Shown one piece after another: positions 53,040 to 61,855 of a stretch of DNA of 64,000 nt. The stretch's first letter is position 1, and each line of letters starts with the position of its first letter. Under the pieces are notes generated by a model. The model worked only from the letters and a program-made list of their open reading frames with translations. It was not told where the DNA came from and ran no database searches. The stretch comes from Chryseolinea lacunae (GTDB lineage Bacteria > Bacteroidota > Bacteroidia > Cytophagales > Cyclobacteriaceae), in NCBI RefSeq assembly GCF_016735595.1, contig NZ_JAERRB010000001.1, forward strand, positions 1,391,412 to 1,455,411, in the 5' to 3' direction. Made by a program: the position numbers and the translations under genes.

Positions 53040-53894
53040 TTATCTTCTGCCGTATTTGCGAATAAGGTATACAACCAGAGCAATTGCCGATAAAATAACA
53101 AGAATTCCGATCCACCCCGATAACATGGATGTCTTTACCGTCATCCTGAAAACAGTTTGCGCGTTGCTGTTGGCATTTCTCACATTGAACGTTGTTACAT
53201 AGTCACCCGCCAGGGTTTTATCCGGTACCGATAGTTTGGCTAGTACATCAACCGTTTTGCCAGGCAAGAGTTGCTCGACTTTAGCGGGCTCGAAAGTAGC
53301 GTCCCATTTCGGTGGAGTCTCTGCCGACAAGGAAATATCATTCAAAGGCAATGTGCCCGTATTGCTGACTACCAAGTGGATCTCCTTTTGTCGCCCTTCC
53401 GTAATATTATCACTTAACCGCCCTGTAGGGGTGTTCAATGCAAGGCCGTACGATCCCCTCACGACTGCCTCCAGCTCAAGTTTCAACGTATCACCACCGG
53501 CCGTTGCTGTCACTGGGATTTTATACTTTGAAGGCGCCGCACTATAGGAGGGAATTATTTCAATGGTGATCTCTTCGCCTTTGTTGCCATCCATATTGAG
53601 CGAAGTTATCTGGCTCCCCCGGGCGCGAAATACTACGTTCCATCCTTCCGGAACGCCAGCCTTCAATTCATAAACATATGCCTGAGATGTGCCATTCCGA
53701 AGGGTGGCGTTATACCGAAATGTTTCATGTACTGCTGCTTCAATGTTAACAAGTTTTGCCGTAAGGCTTGCCTCCTTCGTTGAGGCTTGGGCAATGAGTA
53801 GGAAAGGAGAAACGATAAAAACGACCAGAAATAAAAAAGACAGGAAACCCATTCCCGTCTTTGATTGTTGAACGAAACAATTAACAGAATACAT
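53040..53894 (-). CDS. NEW3-domain membrane protein of the ABC operon
   Basis: A 284-residue protein with a signal peptide or N-terminal anchor (FLSFLFLVVFIVSPFLLIAQ), two immunoglobulin-like NEW3-type domains (VHETFRYNATLRNGTSQAYV and KEIHLVVSNTGTLPLNDISL) and a C-terminal helix (LSGWIGILVILSAIALVVYL) with a cytosolic basic tail. NEW3 proteins with this layout are often next to ABC-2 export genes. It should present the extracytoplasmic part of the transport machine. It is the first gene of the operon. Confidence 0.75.
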   Translation of the reverse strand: MYSVNCFVQQSKTGMGFLSFLFLVVFIVSPFLLIAQASTKEASLTAKLVNIEAAVHETFRYNATLRNGTSQAYVYELKAGVPEGWNVVFRARGSQITSLNMDGNKGEEITIEIIPSYSAAPSKYKIPVTATAGGDTLKLELEAVVRGSYGLALNTPTGRLSDNITEGRQKEIHLVVSNTGTLPLNDISLSAETPPKWDATFEPAKVEQLLPGKTVDVLAKLSVPDKTLAGDYVTTFNVRNANSNAQTVFRMTVKTSMLSGWIGILVILSAIALVVYLIRKYGRR

Positions 53895-54339
53895 AGTAAA
53901 AAAAATTTTATTAATTAATAGTGTAAATATTAGTTAATAGGCTCCACGGATAGAGACATTGGCTATATCTCTTTCCAATTTTTTCGCTAAAAAAAAATTA
54001 AGCGTGTAAAATGTCAAGTCTGGTTCACAAAAAAATTTTAATCTAAAGGATCCTTCCTGCAGAGATCGGGCGATGGCTATTCGCGCAAAATCATGTAATA
54101 CTTGGTGCTTGCGCGTTGTTCATTTTACTTTACCAGCAAAGCAAGGGAGCGATTAAAACGAATGAATTAAACTTGTTTAATGGCGTCAAATTTGAAGGAC
54201 TGGAAACCAAAGATCCGTCACTACGGATGCTTTTGTTCATCGTGCATTTTGGCCCGAGGCATTTTTGTTGACTGAGAATTCCGGAGGTAAGCAGAGCAGT
54301 ATTGGATTTTCATTTAACCAACTGTTAACCAATTGTTCG
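53895..54339. other. Intergenic region, about 445 bp
   Basis: AT-rich stretch between the NEW3 gene and the DUF3024 gene. Probably contains the promoter of the NEW3/ABC operon. No clear ORF, terminator or repeat was recognised. Confidence 0.5.
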
Positions 54340-54708
54340 CTATCCCCAAAAAAGGGCATGTCTATCCTCTTCAACTAATTTTACAAATTCTTTGAGCGTT
54401 TTAACTGTTGGCTTGGGATCGTAGGCATACCATTTCAAGTTGGACCGAAGCCAAAAAACCTTCCAATGATTTTTCGTTTTTACGAAAGTAGCTTTCGCTA
54501 CCTCAGGGTAAATGATCTTAGCAGCATCATTCCAAACCGGCCTAATCTGATGGATAAATATACTTTGCTGCTCAATTTTATATCCAACGTCAAGCGATGG
54601 CCGAATGTGCTCTGGTGGTCGCTTTCTTTCCAGGAAGGCTTCCATTACTTCGATGATGTCTAATATCTGAAGATTATCTACTGCCATAAACTTAAATGAC
54701 GCGTTCAA
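54340..54708 (-). CDS. DUF3024 protein
   Basis: A 122-residue protein. The conserved DUF3024 core is visible: RPPEHIRPSLDVGYKIEQQS, IRPVWNDAAKIIYPEVAKAT, HWKVFWLRSNLKWYAYDP, and the terminal ALFWG. A later start at 54687 (MAVDNLQILD) is also possible. No function is known for the family. It stands alone. Confidence 0.8.
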   Translation of the reverse strand: MNASFKFMAVDNLQILDIIEVMEAFLERKRPPEHIRPSLDVGYKIEQQSIFIHQIRPVWNDAAKIIYPEVAKATFVKTKNHWKVFWLRSNLKWYAYDPKPTVKTLKEFVKLVEEDRHALFWG

Positions 54709-54868
54709 ATAACTCCTTTTCGTTTTTCGCAGTTATTAGTTATTCCAGCTCCCGAATTGATGATTAGCCATGCGCACTTCCCTTGTTTCCGCATGTGGTG
54801 CAATAATTTCTGCTAACGGATAATCACAGTGCAGACAATCGGAGTCCATGGTGGATTTGAATTGATTC

Positions 54869-55114
54869 TCAACTGCTCACCTTTTCAGCATTACGGGACT
54901 TGATTTCCTCATTAATCGATTTCAACGAGATCCACAGGGGCAGCCACGTCATCGGCAGCACCATTACAGAAATGAATGATACGGGCTTGGCTTTGAGAAA
55001 TAGCAGCACCAAACACGCCAGCACCCCCAGGACTACAAATGCAATGAGACAGCTTTTTAACATGATTCTTCGGCTGGTGAGCTCGTTCAGATTCAGTTCC
55101 GATAATTTTTTCAT
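54869..55114 (-). CDS. Small two-helix membrane protein (redox-active-disulfide-protein-2-like)
   Basis: ATG 55114 gives 81 residues; the frame can start at 55135. Two hydrophobic segments (CLIAFVVLGVLACLVLLFLK and ISVMVLPMTWLPLWI) follow an N-terminal LSELNLNELTSRRIMLK, the beginning of small proteins often annotated as 'redox-active disulfide protein 2' in Bacteroidota. No redox cysteine pair is present. Role unknown. It is near the HxlR gene on the same strand. Confidence 0.6.
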   Translation of the reverse strand: MKKLSELNLNELTSRRIMLKSCLIAFVVLGVLACLVLLFLKAKPVSFISVMVLPMTWLPLWISLKSINEEIKSRNAEKVSS

Positions 55115-55323
55115 GGCTAAGAAATATTCTGACAAAGGTGAATGTAAAAAACGTTTTTAGAGGCTACACGCTAGTGTGTAAACGTCTTGCTAAGATAGCG
55201 CAGAATGAATAGTAAGTCAACCTGTCCACGAAAAAACGAGGCAGGTAAAGCATCAGAAGTTGTCCCTGTTTCTTCTCCACGATGCGATAGCGCGAGGATA
55301 TTTCGCCATGTTTCTTCCAGCAC

Positions 55324-55695
55324 TTATGCTTCACCATCCAGCACTGGCTTAGCCAAAATTAGCGAGCGCAACCGCGCCTCATTGCGATCGCCCCATTCGC
55401 CAATCGCACCTATTACCGGTATCAAACTTTCACCAAATTCAGTAAGGCTATATTCAACTTTGGGTGGAACAACAGGGTAAACAACTTTAGAAATCAACGC
55501 GTGATCTTCCAGTTCCTTCAATTGAACATTTAATACCCTTCGTGAAGCATCTGGAATTTGGCGCTGCAATTCGCTCGGGCGCTTGTGACCTTGTTTAATA
55601 AACCACAACAGGCGCATTTTCCATTTGCCATACAGCACTTCGCCAACCAGGTCTAGTCCGCAATTCAAATTCAATGGAATTTTTCTGTTTTTCAT
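55324..55695 (-). CDS. HxlR-family transcriptional regulator (SDR module)
   Basis: A 123-residue winged-helix protein: CGLDLVGEVLYGKWKMRLLW, RVLNVQLKELEDHALISK, and KVEYSLTEFGESLIPVIGAI are the family core. The Cys in the N-terminal segment (NLNCGLDL) occupies the HxlR position. It is divergent from the SDR gene at 55840; the dyad 55725-55755 lies between. It probably represses the SDR and SnoaL genes in the absence of an electrophile. Confidence 0.88.
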   Translation of the reverse strand: MKNRKIPLNLNCGLDLVGEVLYGKWKMRLLWFIKQGHKRPSELQRQIPDASRRVLNVQLKELEDHALISKVVYPVVPPKVEYSLTEFGESLIPVIGAIGEWGDRNEARLRSLILAKPVLDGEA

Positions 55696-55724
55696 AGATC
55701 AAAAATAACCTAATGCCTGCAAAG

Positions 55725-55755
55725 TTGCATAGGGGATAAAATTATCCCTATGCAA
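55725..55755. promoter_or_regulatory. HxlR-type dyad between divergent genes
   Basis: Arms TTGCATAGGG (55725-55734) and CCCTATGCAA (55746-55755) are perfectly complementary with an 11-base centre. A third, weaker half-site (TATCCCTAC) follows at about 55761. It is unlike the CACTTGC operator of the other HxlR gene, so the two regulators use different sites. Confidence 0.6.
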
Positions 55756-55839
55756 TTAAAATATCCCTACTTGTGCTAACTGATCATACACGCCACTTTT
55801 GCCCATATAATCTCGAATAAATTAAAAACGACTAAAAAA

Positions 55840-56625
55840 ATGGAAAATCATTTTAGCAATGAGTTAGCTGGCCAAATCGCCTTGGTAACGGGTGGAACAA
55901 AGGGCCTGGGAAAAGCAATTGCAAATCGCTTGGAGAAAGCAGGCGCAAAAGTTATTATCATAGCCCGAGGCAAACCTGAAGAGCATGGCAACATGCACTT
56001 CATTTCTGCAGACTTAAGCACTGCAACGGGTACAGACAAAGTGATTAAAGAGGTTCAGTCAAAATTCGGTCACGTAGACATTTTGATAAACAACATGGGT
56101 GGCTCAGATACACCAGCAGGTGGTTTTGCAGCCATCACAGACGAAAATTGGGAGAAAACTATTCAAACAAACTTAATTGCGTCAGTCCGGCTAGACAGAG
56201 GTTTCCTACCTCAAATGTTAGCACGCAAAACCGGCGTCATCATTCACGTTGCGTCAATTCAAGGCAGGTTGCCGCTGCACGAATCTACCTTGCCTTATGC
56301 GGCTGCAAAAGCAGGCTTGATCAATTATAGCAAAGGCCTCTCCAAGGAAGTTTCTCCAAAAGGTGTCCGGGTATTAACCGTTTCACCAGGTTGGATAGCC
56401 ACCACCACCAATACCGGATTCCTCGAGCGAATTGCAGAAAATGCTAAAATCACCATCGAAGAAGCTACTCAGAGTGTTATGAACGCGCTGGGAGGCATTC
56501 CGTTTGGCCGGCCGGCATACCCCGCAGAGATCGCAGAGTTCATCGGTTTTCTGGTTTCTCCAAAAGCTAACTACCTCACCGGAACAGAGTATGTGGTCGA
56601 CGGTGGCACCATTGCAACCATTTAA
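55840..56625 (+). CDS. SDR-family oxidoreductase
   Basis: A 261-residue Rossmann enzyme with the classical SDR motifs: TGGTKGLG (TGxxxGxG), NNMGG (a variant of NNAG), the catalytic Ser in HVASIQGR, and YAAAKAG (YxxxK). It should reduce carbonyl or oxidise hydroxyl groups using NAD(P). It is divergent from the HxlR regulator, and a SnoaL-like gene follows 37 bp downstream, so the module probably detoxifies or transforms a small electrophile. Confidence 0.9.
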   Translation: MENHFSNELAGQIALVTGGTKGLGKAIANRLEKAGAKVIIIARGKPEEHGNMHFISADLSTATGTDKVIKEVQSKFGHVDILINNMGGSDTPAGGFAAITDENWEKTIQTNLIASVRLDRGFLPQMLARKTGVIIHVASIQGRLPLHESTLPYAAAKAGLINYSKGLSKEVSPKGVRVLTVSPGWIATTTNTGFLERIAENAKITIEEATQSVMNALGGIPFGRPAYPAEIAEFIGFLVSPKANYLTGTEYVVDGGTIATI

Positions 56626-56662
56626 TCATTATCAATAAATAACAACTAAACAAAAAAACAAC

Positions 56663-56986
56663 ATGAAATTACCAAACGTAGTACAAGAATTGATCAAAGC
56701 GCAAAACAACTTTGACAGCGAGGCGTATGCCAATCTTTTTTCTGAAACGGGTGTAGCGTATGATGAAGGTAAAACGCATACCGGAAGAAAGGAAGTTCAA
56801 CAGTGGATTGCCGAAGCTAATGAAAAATACAAATCTGTAATGCAACCTGTTGACTATACACAAACGGATAACAAGGGCATTTTATCAGCCAACGTATCAG
56901 GCACATTTCCGGGCAGTCCCGCACTACTGAAATTTTATTTTGAAATCAACGAGGGGCTTATCCAATCATTGAAAATATCCGGATAA
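56663..56986 (+). CDS. SnoaL-like (NTF2-fold) protein
   Basis: A 107-residue protein with the pattern of NTF2-like polyketide-cyclase/SnoaL proteins: a helix (VVQELIKAQNNFDSEAYANL), then YDEGKTHTGRKEVQQWIAEA and strands ending YFEINEGLIQSLKISG. These small proteins isomerise or bind small compounds. It is 37 bp downstream of the SDR gene and probably in the same operon, under the HxlR dyad. Confidence 0.78.
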   Translation: MKLPNVVQELIKAQNNFDSEAYANLFSETGVAYDEGKTHTGRKEVQQWIAEANEKYKSVMQPVDYTQTDNKGILSANVSGTFPGSPALLKFYFEINEGLIQSLKISG

Positions 56987-57090
56987 CTTGCTTCACACCA
57001 TCAAAGGTAGTTTATCAAACGGGAATGACGAGTTTGATCCTCGTCATTCTGCTCACTACCCTTCAAACCAAGACACGCGAGGTGAGCGAA

Positions 57091-58728
57091 TTAATCTTTT
57101 AATAAAATTTTAAAAGTTGTTCCGCGATCTACTTCGCTTTCCACTTCAATTTTACCTCCCAAAGCTACAACCTGAGTCATCACAAGATATAACCCCATCC
57201 CTTTGCCTTCCACGTGATTATGGAAGCGACCATATAGCGTAAATAGTTTTTCTTTATATAAAGACAAATCCATTCCCAAACCATTATCGCTCACAGTCAG
57301 ACAAACGTAAGAATCAACGAGATCTGATCTGACCTGAATTAAGGGACTTCTGCCCGGATGCCGATATTTAATGGCGTTACTGATCAGGTTAATGAGGATG
57401 CTATCCAGGTAAGATTTGATTGTGCGAATTCCGGGAGCTCTTGAAAAGTCATAATCAAGGATGGCTCCCGTTTCAATCATTTCCTTTTCCAAATCCATTT
57501 TAATTAATTCCAATTCCTCCCCGAAGTCTATTTCGGAGAGTATAGAGATGTTATCTTTTCTTAAAACCAAAATGTCATTCAGATCTTTCACAACGGTATC
57601 TAATTCAGTAGTTGTGGAAATTAATTTGTCTATGATCATCTTCTCTTCTTCAGAATTCGCATACCTCAAAATGCCACCCAAACCTAAAATACGTGCAACC
57701 GGTGCCCTCAGATTGTGAGCGGAAATAAAAGTAAATTGTTCAAGCTGCTGATTATACTCCAAAAGGTGTTTGGTCCGCTCTTCAACTTGTTGTTCGAGAA
57801 TATCATTTTTGTGCTCAATCTCTTTATTCTTTGACTCGATAATTCTCTTGGCTTCGCTCAGCATTTCATTTTGCGTTGCCAGCTGATCGCGCTGAGATGT
57901 GATCTCTTCCTGCTGGGCAGTCAGTTCCTCGTTTTGAGTGGCAACCTCATTGTTCCGATGTTGTAGTTCCTGGTTTTGTAGATAGATTTCTTCCGTTCTC
58001 ACCCGAACCATTTCTTCAAGTGTAGCATTTTGATCTGCCAGTAGCTGAGCTTTTTCCAGAGCCAACGTTTTCAGGTCTTCCGCGATAGCGAACTTTCGTA
58101 GCGTATGCCTCGCCATAATCAGCAATGCAGGCACACAGATCAAAAAGAGAACGATTTGAACCACGTAGTTTTTGTTAATGGCCGCATTATATTTTGCGGT
58201 GGCGGTCTCGTTAATTTGATCTTCAAACGCATAAACCTTTCGTGCAAACACTTCGTATTGCAACCATAAATCATATCCTCTGTCCTGATCGCCCAACCGG
58301 AGGAACTCATCTTTTTTATTGTTGTCATACAACGCTTTCAGATGCGTGCAAAATGATGCATAAGCATTTAGTGAATCACTCAGCTGATGAAATTCCTGCA
58401 GCGGATAGTTTTGTTCCGCCAGAATTTTCTCAACCACAGCTATGACAGAGTCTTTGTCTTTCAATGCAACGTTATACGGATACAGGTACTTCTCTTTACC
58501 GAACAAAGCATATCCCCGCAATCCCAGATCCAAATTGTGAATGATTACGATAGCAAATTGTGAAACATTAACTTTCACCTGCTCGGCCTGCTTCTGAAGA
58601 AAACGGTTGGTTTGAATGGTTCTGTTATTATCTCTTGTAATCACCACATCGATAATGATCAAGAGAACAACCAGGAAAACAACGCCAGTCAGGAACTTAC
58701 CGCGTAGCTTAAGGCCACTAAAATTCAT
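57091..58728 (-). CDS. CHASE3-type sensor histidine kinase with long coiled coil
   Basis: A 545-residue protein. Two membrane segments (about 12-30 and 190-208) flank a CHASE3-like extracellular domain (YLYPYNVALKDKDSVIAVVE). A long coiled coil (about 225-330, many NEEL and QNEML repeats) precedes the H-box (FISAHNLRAPVARILGLGG), then the HATPase with N-box NLISNAIKYRHP and G1 motif. No receiver domain or adjacent response-regulator gene was found, so the partner is elsewhere. Signal unknown. Confidence 0.88.
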   Translation of the reverse strand: MNFSGLKLRGKFLTGVVFLVVLLIIIDVVITRDNNRTIQTNRFLQKQAEQVKVNVSQFAIVIIHNLDLGLRGYALFGKEKYLYPYNVALKDKDSVIAVVEKILAEQNYPLQEFHQLSDSLNAYASFCTHLKALYDNNKKDEFLRLGDQDRGYDLWLQYEVFARKVYAFEDQINETATAKYNAAINKNYVVQIVLFLICVPALLIMARHTLRKFAIAEDLKTLALEKAQLLADQNATLEEMVRVRTEEIYLQNQELQHRNNEVATQNEELTAQQEEITSQRDQLATQNEMLSEAKRIIESKNKEIEHKNDILEQQVEERTKHLLEYNQQLEQFTFISAHNLRAPVARILGLGGILRYANSEEEKMIIDKLISTTTELDTVVKDLNDILVLRKDNISILSEIDFGEELELIKMDLEKEMIETGAILDYDFSRAPGIRTIKSYLDSILINLISNAIKYRHPGRSPLIQVRSDLVDSYVCLTVSDNGLGMDLSLYKEKLFTLYGRFHNHVEGKGMGLYLVMTQVVALGGKIEVESEVDRGTTFKILLKD

Positions 58729-59278
58729 AGGGGTGGGGGGGTGGGCTTTGGGAACTGCTTTAAGTTACGCTATTTCAATTTAAAAGGGAAAATAATTAGA
58801 CAACAGGCAGCATTTGCTAACCCTGTATAACCACACCCGTAAGCTCCCCTGAGTAGCTACACTCGGGATTGTTACCTTAAAGCAGGTGCCAAGTTGGATT
58901 AGCGAGAACCGATTGACTGGTCGCATCTTATCAATGAGACGTTTTGGGAGAACAACTAAGGACCAATCTATACTTGTGCGACGTCTCCCGGATAATTTTC
59001 CTGCAGCATGAAATTTGTTTCCGGGATGATTAGGTCAGGAAGAAAATGTAACGGGGTTCAACTGTTTGCCTGACAAACCTGGTGGGCTACTCTTCAACGA
59101 GACTGTTTTTCCAAAACGGAAACTGAATCCTGATGCATTTCACTTTACATGGGCCCAACTGACATGATATTTTAAAGACGCCATTGGCACATATACTACT
59201 AAAAGTGCCTATTTTGGGAAATTCTTGCATTGAATCAATCATAGGAGCATCAATGCAACAACGAATTATCAACTCATT
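58729..59278. other. Intergenic region, 550 bp
   Basis: Between two divergent histidine-kinase genes. It contains a G-rich tract near 58729-58745 and a weak long-range repeat (GAGACGT and ACGTCTC, about 58937-58987). No gene recognised. Promoters of both kinases probably lie here. Confidence 0.45.
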
Positions 59279-61147
59279 ATGAAAACAAGATCGTGCCTGT
59301 ATATGGTGGTGTTGCTGCATCTTTGTTTTAACGGGGCAGCACAACCCGCACATGAAAAAAGCATCGCCGACACGGCAACCATCAATGCCATCTCTAAAAA
59401 AGGTCAGGCCCTTGTCTATGAAAATCCGGATTCTGCACTCCACTATTTTGGGGAAGCGATCCGCCTGTCAAACGGGCAGCAGTTTGAAAAAGAGAACGCC
59501 AGCAATACTCTCTGGGCGGGAGTCGCCTACTACGTGAAGGGAGACTATGACCAGGCACTACCACTATTCACAATGCCGCTTAGAACTTTTGAAAAGAATG
59601 GAGATCACTTCGGGCTATCATCATGCTACAATTACATCGGCTTGATCTATCAAACACAGCATCGCTATGACAAGGCCATTGAATATCACAAGAAGGGCGT
59701 AGCACATGCAAAATTAATTAACAATAAAGACAGGCAGTGCATCAACAACTTCAACATCGGGCTTGCCTTTGATGAAAGCGGACAATACGACAGCGCGCTG
59801 ATCTATGTGAAACTGGCCTATGCGCAAAGTGGTGAAATCGGTTTCCAAAGAGTGCTGCTAATGAGTATGAACAGAATTGGAATGATTCTTCATCACTTAA
59901 AAAATGACAAAGAAGCAGAACTATACTTCAACAGAGCCCTGGCATACAAGCCCTACAAAAATGACTGGGAAGAATCCCTGGCACTGGTGGGACTGGCCAA
60001 GATTCGAGACGGACAAGGGAAATATGAAGAGGGTATCGCGATGGCCCTGAAAGGACTTTCGCTGGCAAAGAAGATGCATGCCAAGTGGGACATCATTCAT
60101 GCAACCGAAATCCTGTCGAACCTATATGCTCACAAAAAGTCTTACAAGGAAGCCTTTGAAATGTCTCAACTGATGAAGGCGTATAAGGACAGCGTCTTTA
60201 ATGAAGAAAAAGAAAAGCAGATAAACTACATACACCTGAGCGAAAACGAGCTGGCGCAGGCACAGCTAGAGAAAAAAAACGCCATTCAGTCGGCCGAGCT
60301 CAAACAATCAAGGCTGCAATTCACCATGACATTCATTGTTGCCACGTCTTTTCTAATTATTATGCTGGTGCTCTATTCGCGTCACCGACAGAAATTGAAA
60401 CTTAACACTCAATTGATGCTCACCAATAAAAAGATAGAGCAACAAAACCGCGAACTGAACGAGGCAAACCAAACCAAGGCCAAACTCTTTTCTATCATCA
60501 GCCACGACATGCGTGCGCCCTTTGCAAGTCTGCACGGCGTTTTGGAACTATTGAGCAGTGCCGAAATAGACGATCAGCAACGGCAGGAATTATTTGTCCA
60601 GCTGGCGGAAGCCTTCAAAACCGTCTCCGGCACATTAGACAATTTGCTACAATGGTCTCAGACTCAAATGGACGGATTGGTTAGTAACCCGAAGATTCAC
60701 ATCGTCGATGAACTGATCGACAAGACATTGCTATTCTGGAAATCTGCTATCGAAAAAAAGGCGCTTGACGTTCGTTTTACAAGACGAAGCCACAAGGCCT
60801 ATTCAGACATGTATCAATTGAAAATTGTTATCCGAAACATCCTTGGAAATGCAATAAAATTCACACCAGCATCGGGCGCCATTTACATCGACACCTATGA
60901 GGGGGATGGAGAAACTATTATTGCCATACGAGACACAGGGATAGGAATTCCGCCCCAGCTGAAAGAAAACCTCTTTAAGTTTCGAAAGGAAAATCAACGC
61001 CTTGGCACCAGCGAGGAAAAAGGGACAGGCCTTGGCCTCATGATTTGCGTTCAACTAATCGAAAAAAACGGAGGCAGCATCGATGTTGAAAGCGAAGACC
61101 GGAAAGGCTCTACCTTCACTATCAAAGTCCCGCAAACAAAACTCTAG
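59279..61147 (+). CDS. TPR-containing sensor histidine kinase
   Basis: A 622-residue protein with a signal peptide (MKTRSCLYMVVLLHLCFNGA). About residues 40-300 are TPR repeats in the periplasm (HYFGEAIRLSN, YDQALPLFTMP, YDKAIEYHKKGVAHAK and others), a coiled coil follows, then one membrane helix (FTMTFIVATSFLIIMLVLYS), an H-box (FSIISHDMRAPFASLHGVLE) and the HATPase with NAIKFTPASG and GTGLGL boxes. This is the common Bacteroidota arrangement. No response regulator is adjacent. Confidence 0.9.
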   Translation: MKTRSCLYMVVLLHLCFNGAAQPAHEKSIADTATINAISKKGQALVYENPDSALHYFGEAIRLSNGQQFEKENASNTLWAGVAYYVKGDYDQALPLFTMPLRTFEKNGDHFGLSSCYNYIGLIYQTQHRYDKAIEYHKKGVAHAKLINNKDRQCINNFNIGLAFDESGQYDSALIYVKLAYAQSGEIGFQRVLLMSMNRIGMILHHLKNDKEAELYFNRALAYKPYKNDWEESLALVGLAKIRDGQGKYEEGIAMALKGLSLAKKMHAKWDIIHATEILSNLYAHKKSYKEAFEMSQLMKAYKDSVFNEEKEKQINYIHLSENELAQAQLEKKNAIQSAELKQSRLQFTMTFIVATSFLIIMLVLYSRHRQKLKLNTQLMLTNKKIEQQNRELNEANQTKAKLFSIISHDMRAPFASLHGVLELLSSAEIDDQQRQELFVQLAEAFKTVSGTLDNLLQWSQTQMDGLVSNPKIHIVDELIDKTLLFWKSAIEKKALDVRFTRRSHKAYSDMYQLKIVIRNILGNAIKFTPASGAIYIDTYEGDGETIIAIRDTGIGIPPQLKENLFKFRKENQRLGTSEEKGTGLGLMICVQLIEKNGGSIDVESEDRKGSTFTIKVPQTKL

Positions 61148-61340
61148 GCATTTGTTGAGTTTTAATGCTTCCACCGAGTTTATTACAGTTAATGGGGACT
61201 GAATAAACAGTATTTACAACCTCATTATATTCGATTACCTACGCCAATCACAGCGGCTTCATTTTACTTTCTAGTCAGTCTCGTACACCGAAATTCCAGA
61301 AGGAAGAGTAATACGATTACTTATGGTTACCCGATGCCCT

Positions 61341-61403
61341 TGCAGGTAAGATTTTTTTTTACTGCGGACGTTTGTCCGGGGAGCACGCAATCTTACGCGC
61401 CCG
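61341..61403 (+). ncRNA. Candidate structured RNA upstream of terminator
   Basis: GTAAGATT (61346-61353) is perfectly complementary to AATCTTAC (61389-61396), enclosing an inner hairpin CGGAC-GTTT-GTCCG (61365-61378). A strong intrinsic terminator follows at 61404. The two-level structure followed by a terminator suggests a small RNA or a 3' UTR element rather than chance. No sequence family is recognised. Confidence 0.35.
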
Positions 61404-61430
61404 CACTGCAGAGCTTGCAGTGTTTTTTTT
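61404..61430 (+). terminator. Intrinsic terminator
   Basis: Stem CACTGCA with TGCAGTG, 5-base loop GAGCT, then eight T. It ends a plus-strand transcript about 260 bp downstream of the TPR kinase stop, or that of a small RNA. Confidence 0.72.
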
Positions 61431-61481
61431 GAATGGAATGACAAGATAGGCAGGCGAAAAACGGTCGTTGAATGACGCTCC

Positions 61482-61525
61482 GTCTAACGACGGTCTAACG
61501 ACGATCTAACGACAGTCATACGACG
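61482..61525. repeat. Four tandem 11-bp repeats
   Basis: GTCTAACGACG, GTCTAACGACG, ATCTAACGACA and GTCATACGACG lie end to end. The 11-bp period is close to one helical turn, so all copies face the same side of the DNA, as in operator or iteron arrays. The complementary GTCGTT occurs shortly before. Confidence 0.6.
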
Positions 61526-61621
61526 CGGAAAAACTCACTTTTCAAATTCATGTTTTCTTATAGAATCTACCTTTTTAGAAAAGGAAGATATCAGGCTTGT
61601 TACGTCAACGCCAGTCTGTAG

Positions 61622-61658
61622 CCGACGAAATATCGTTGGCCCGACGAAATATCGTCGG
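61622..61658. repeat. Tandem pair of near-palindromic 18-bp repeats
   Basis: CCGACGAAATATCGTTGG (61622-61639) and CCGACGAAATATCGTCGG (61641-61658). The second has perfect 6-bp arms CCGACG and CGTCGG. A hairpin with ACCCCCA arms around TCGT follows at 61667-61684. Confidence 0.6.
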
Positions 61659-61855
61659 CTTGATATACCCCCATCGTTGGGGGTTGTACGACAGAATTTA
61701 CAAAAAACGAAGATTGAAGTTTGGCATCGATTTGGTAAGGGCGGTTGCTATGCATGCACGTTTGGGCAACAAGCGCGAGAATGTTAACAATGTTTGCCCG
61801 AACCAGATCTGAAAAATGTGTAGTAGTTATTTTAAAAATTTAAAACGTTACGAAA

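Larger units (their letters stand above)
61148..61855. other. Repeat-rich non-coding region
   Basis: A 708-bp stretch without a convincing gene. It holds a candidate structured RNA with terminator (61341-61430), a tandem array of four 11-bp units (61482-61525), a tandem pair of CCGACGAAATATCGTYGG units (61622-61658), and a hairpin with ACCCCCA arms (61667-61684). A 71-codon plus-strand frame at 61597-61812 overlaps the repeats and is not accepted as a gene. Confidence 0.6.

Noticed and set aside
61597..61812. 71-codon plus-strand frame over the CGACGAAATATCG repeats
   Set aside because: Composed of repeat translation and lacks family resemblance.
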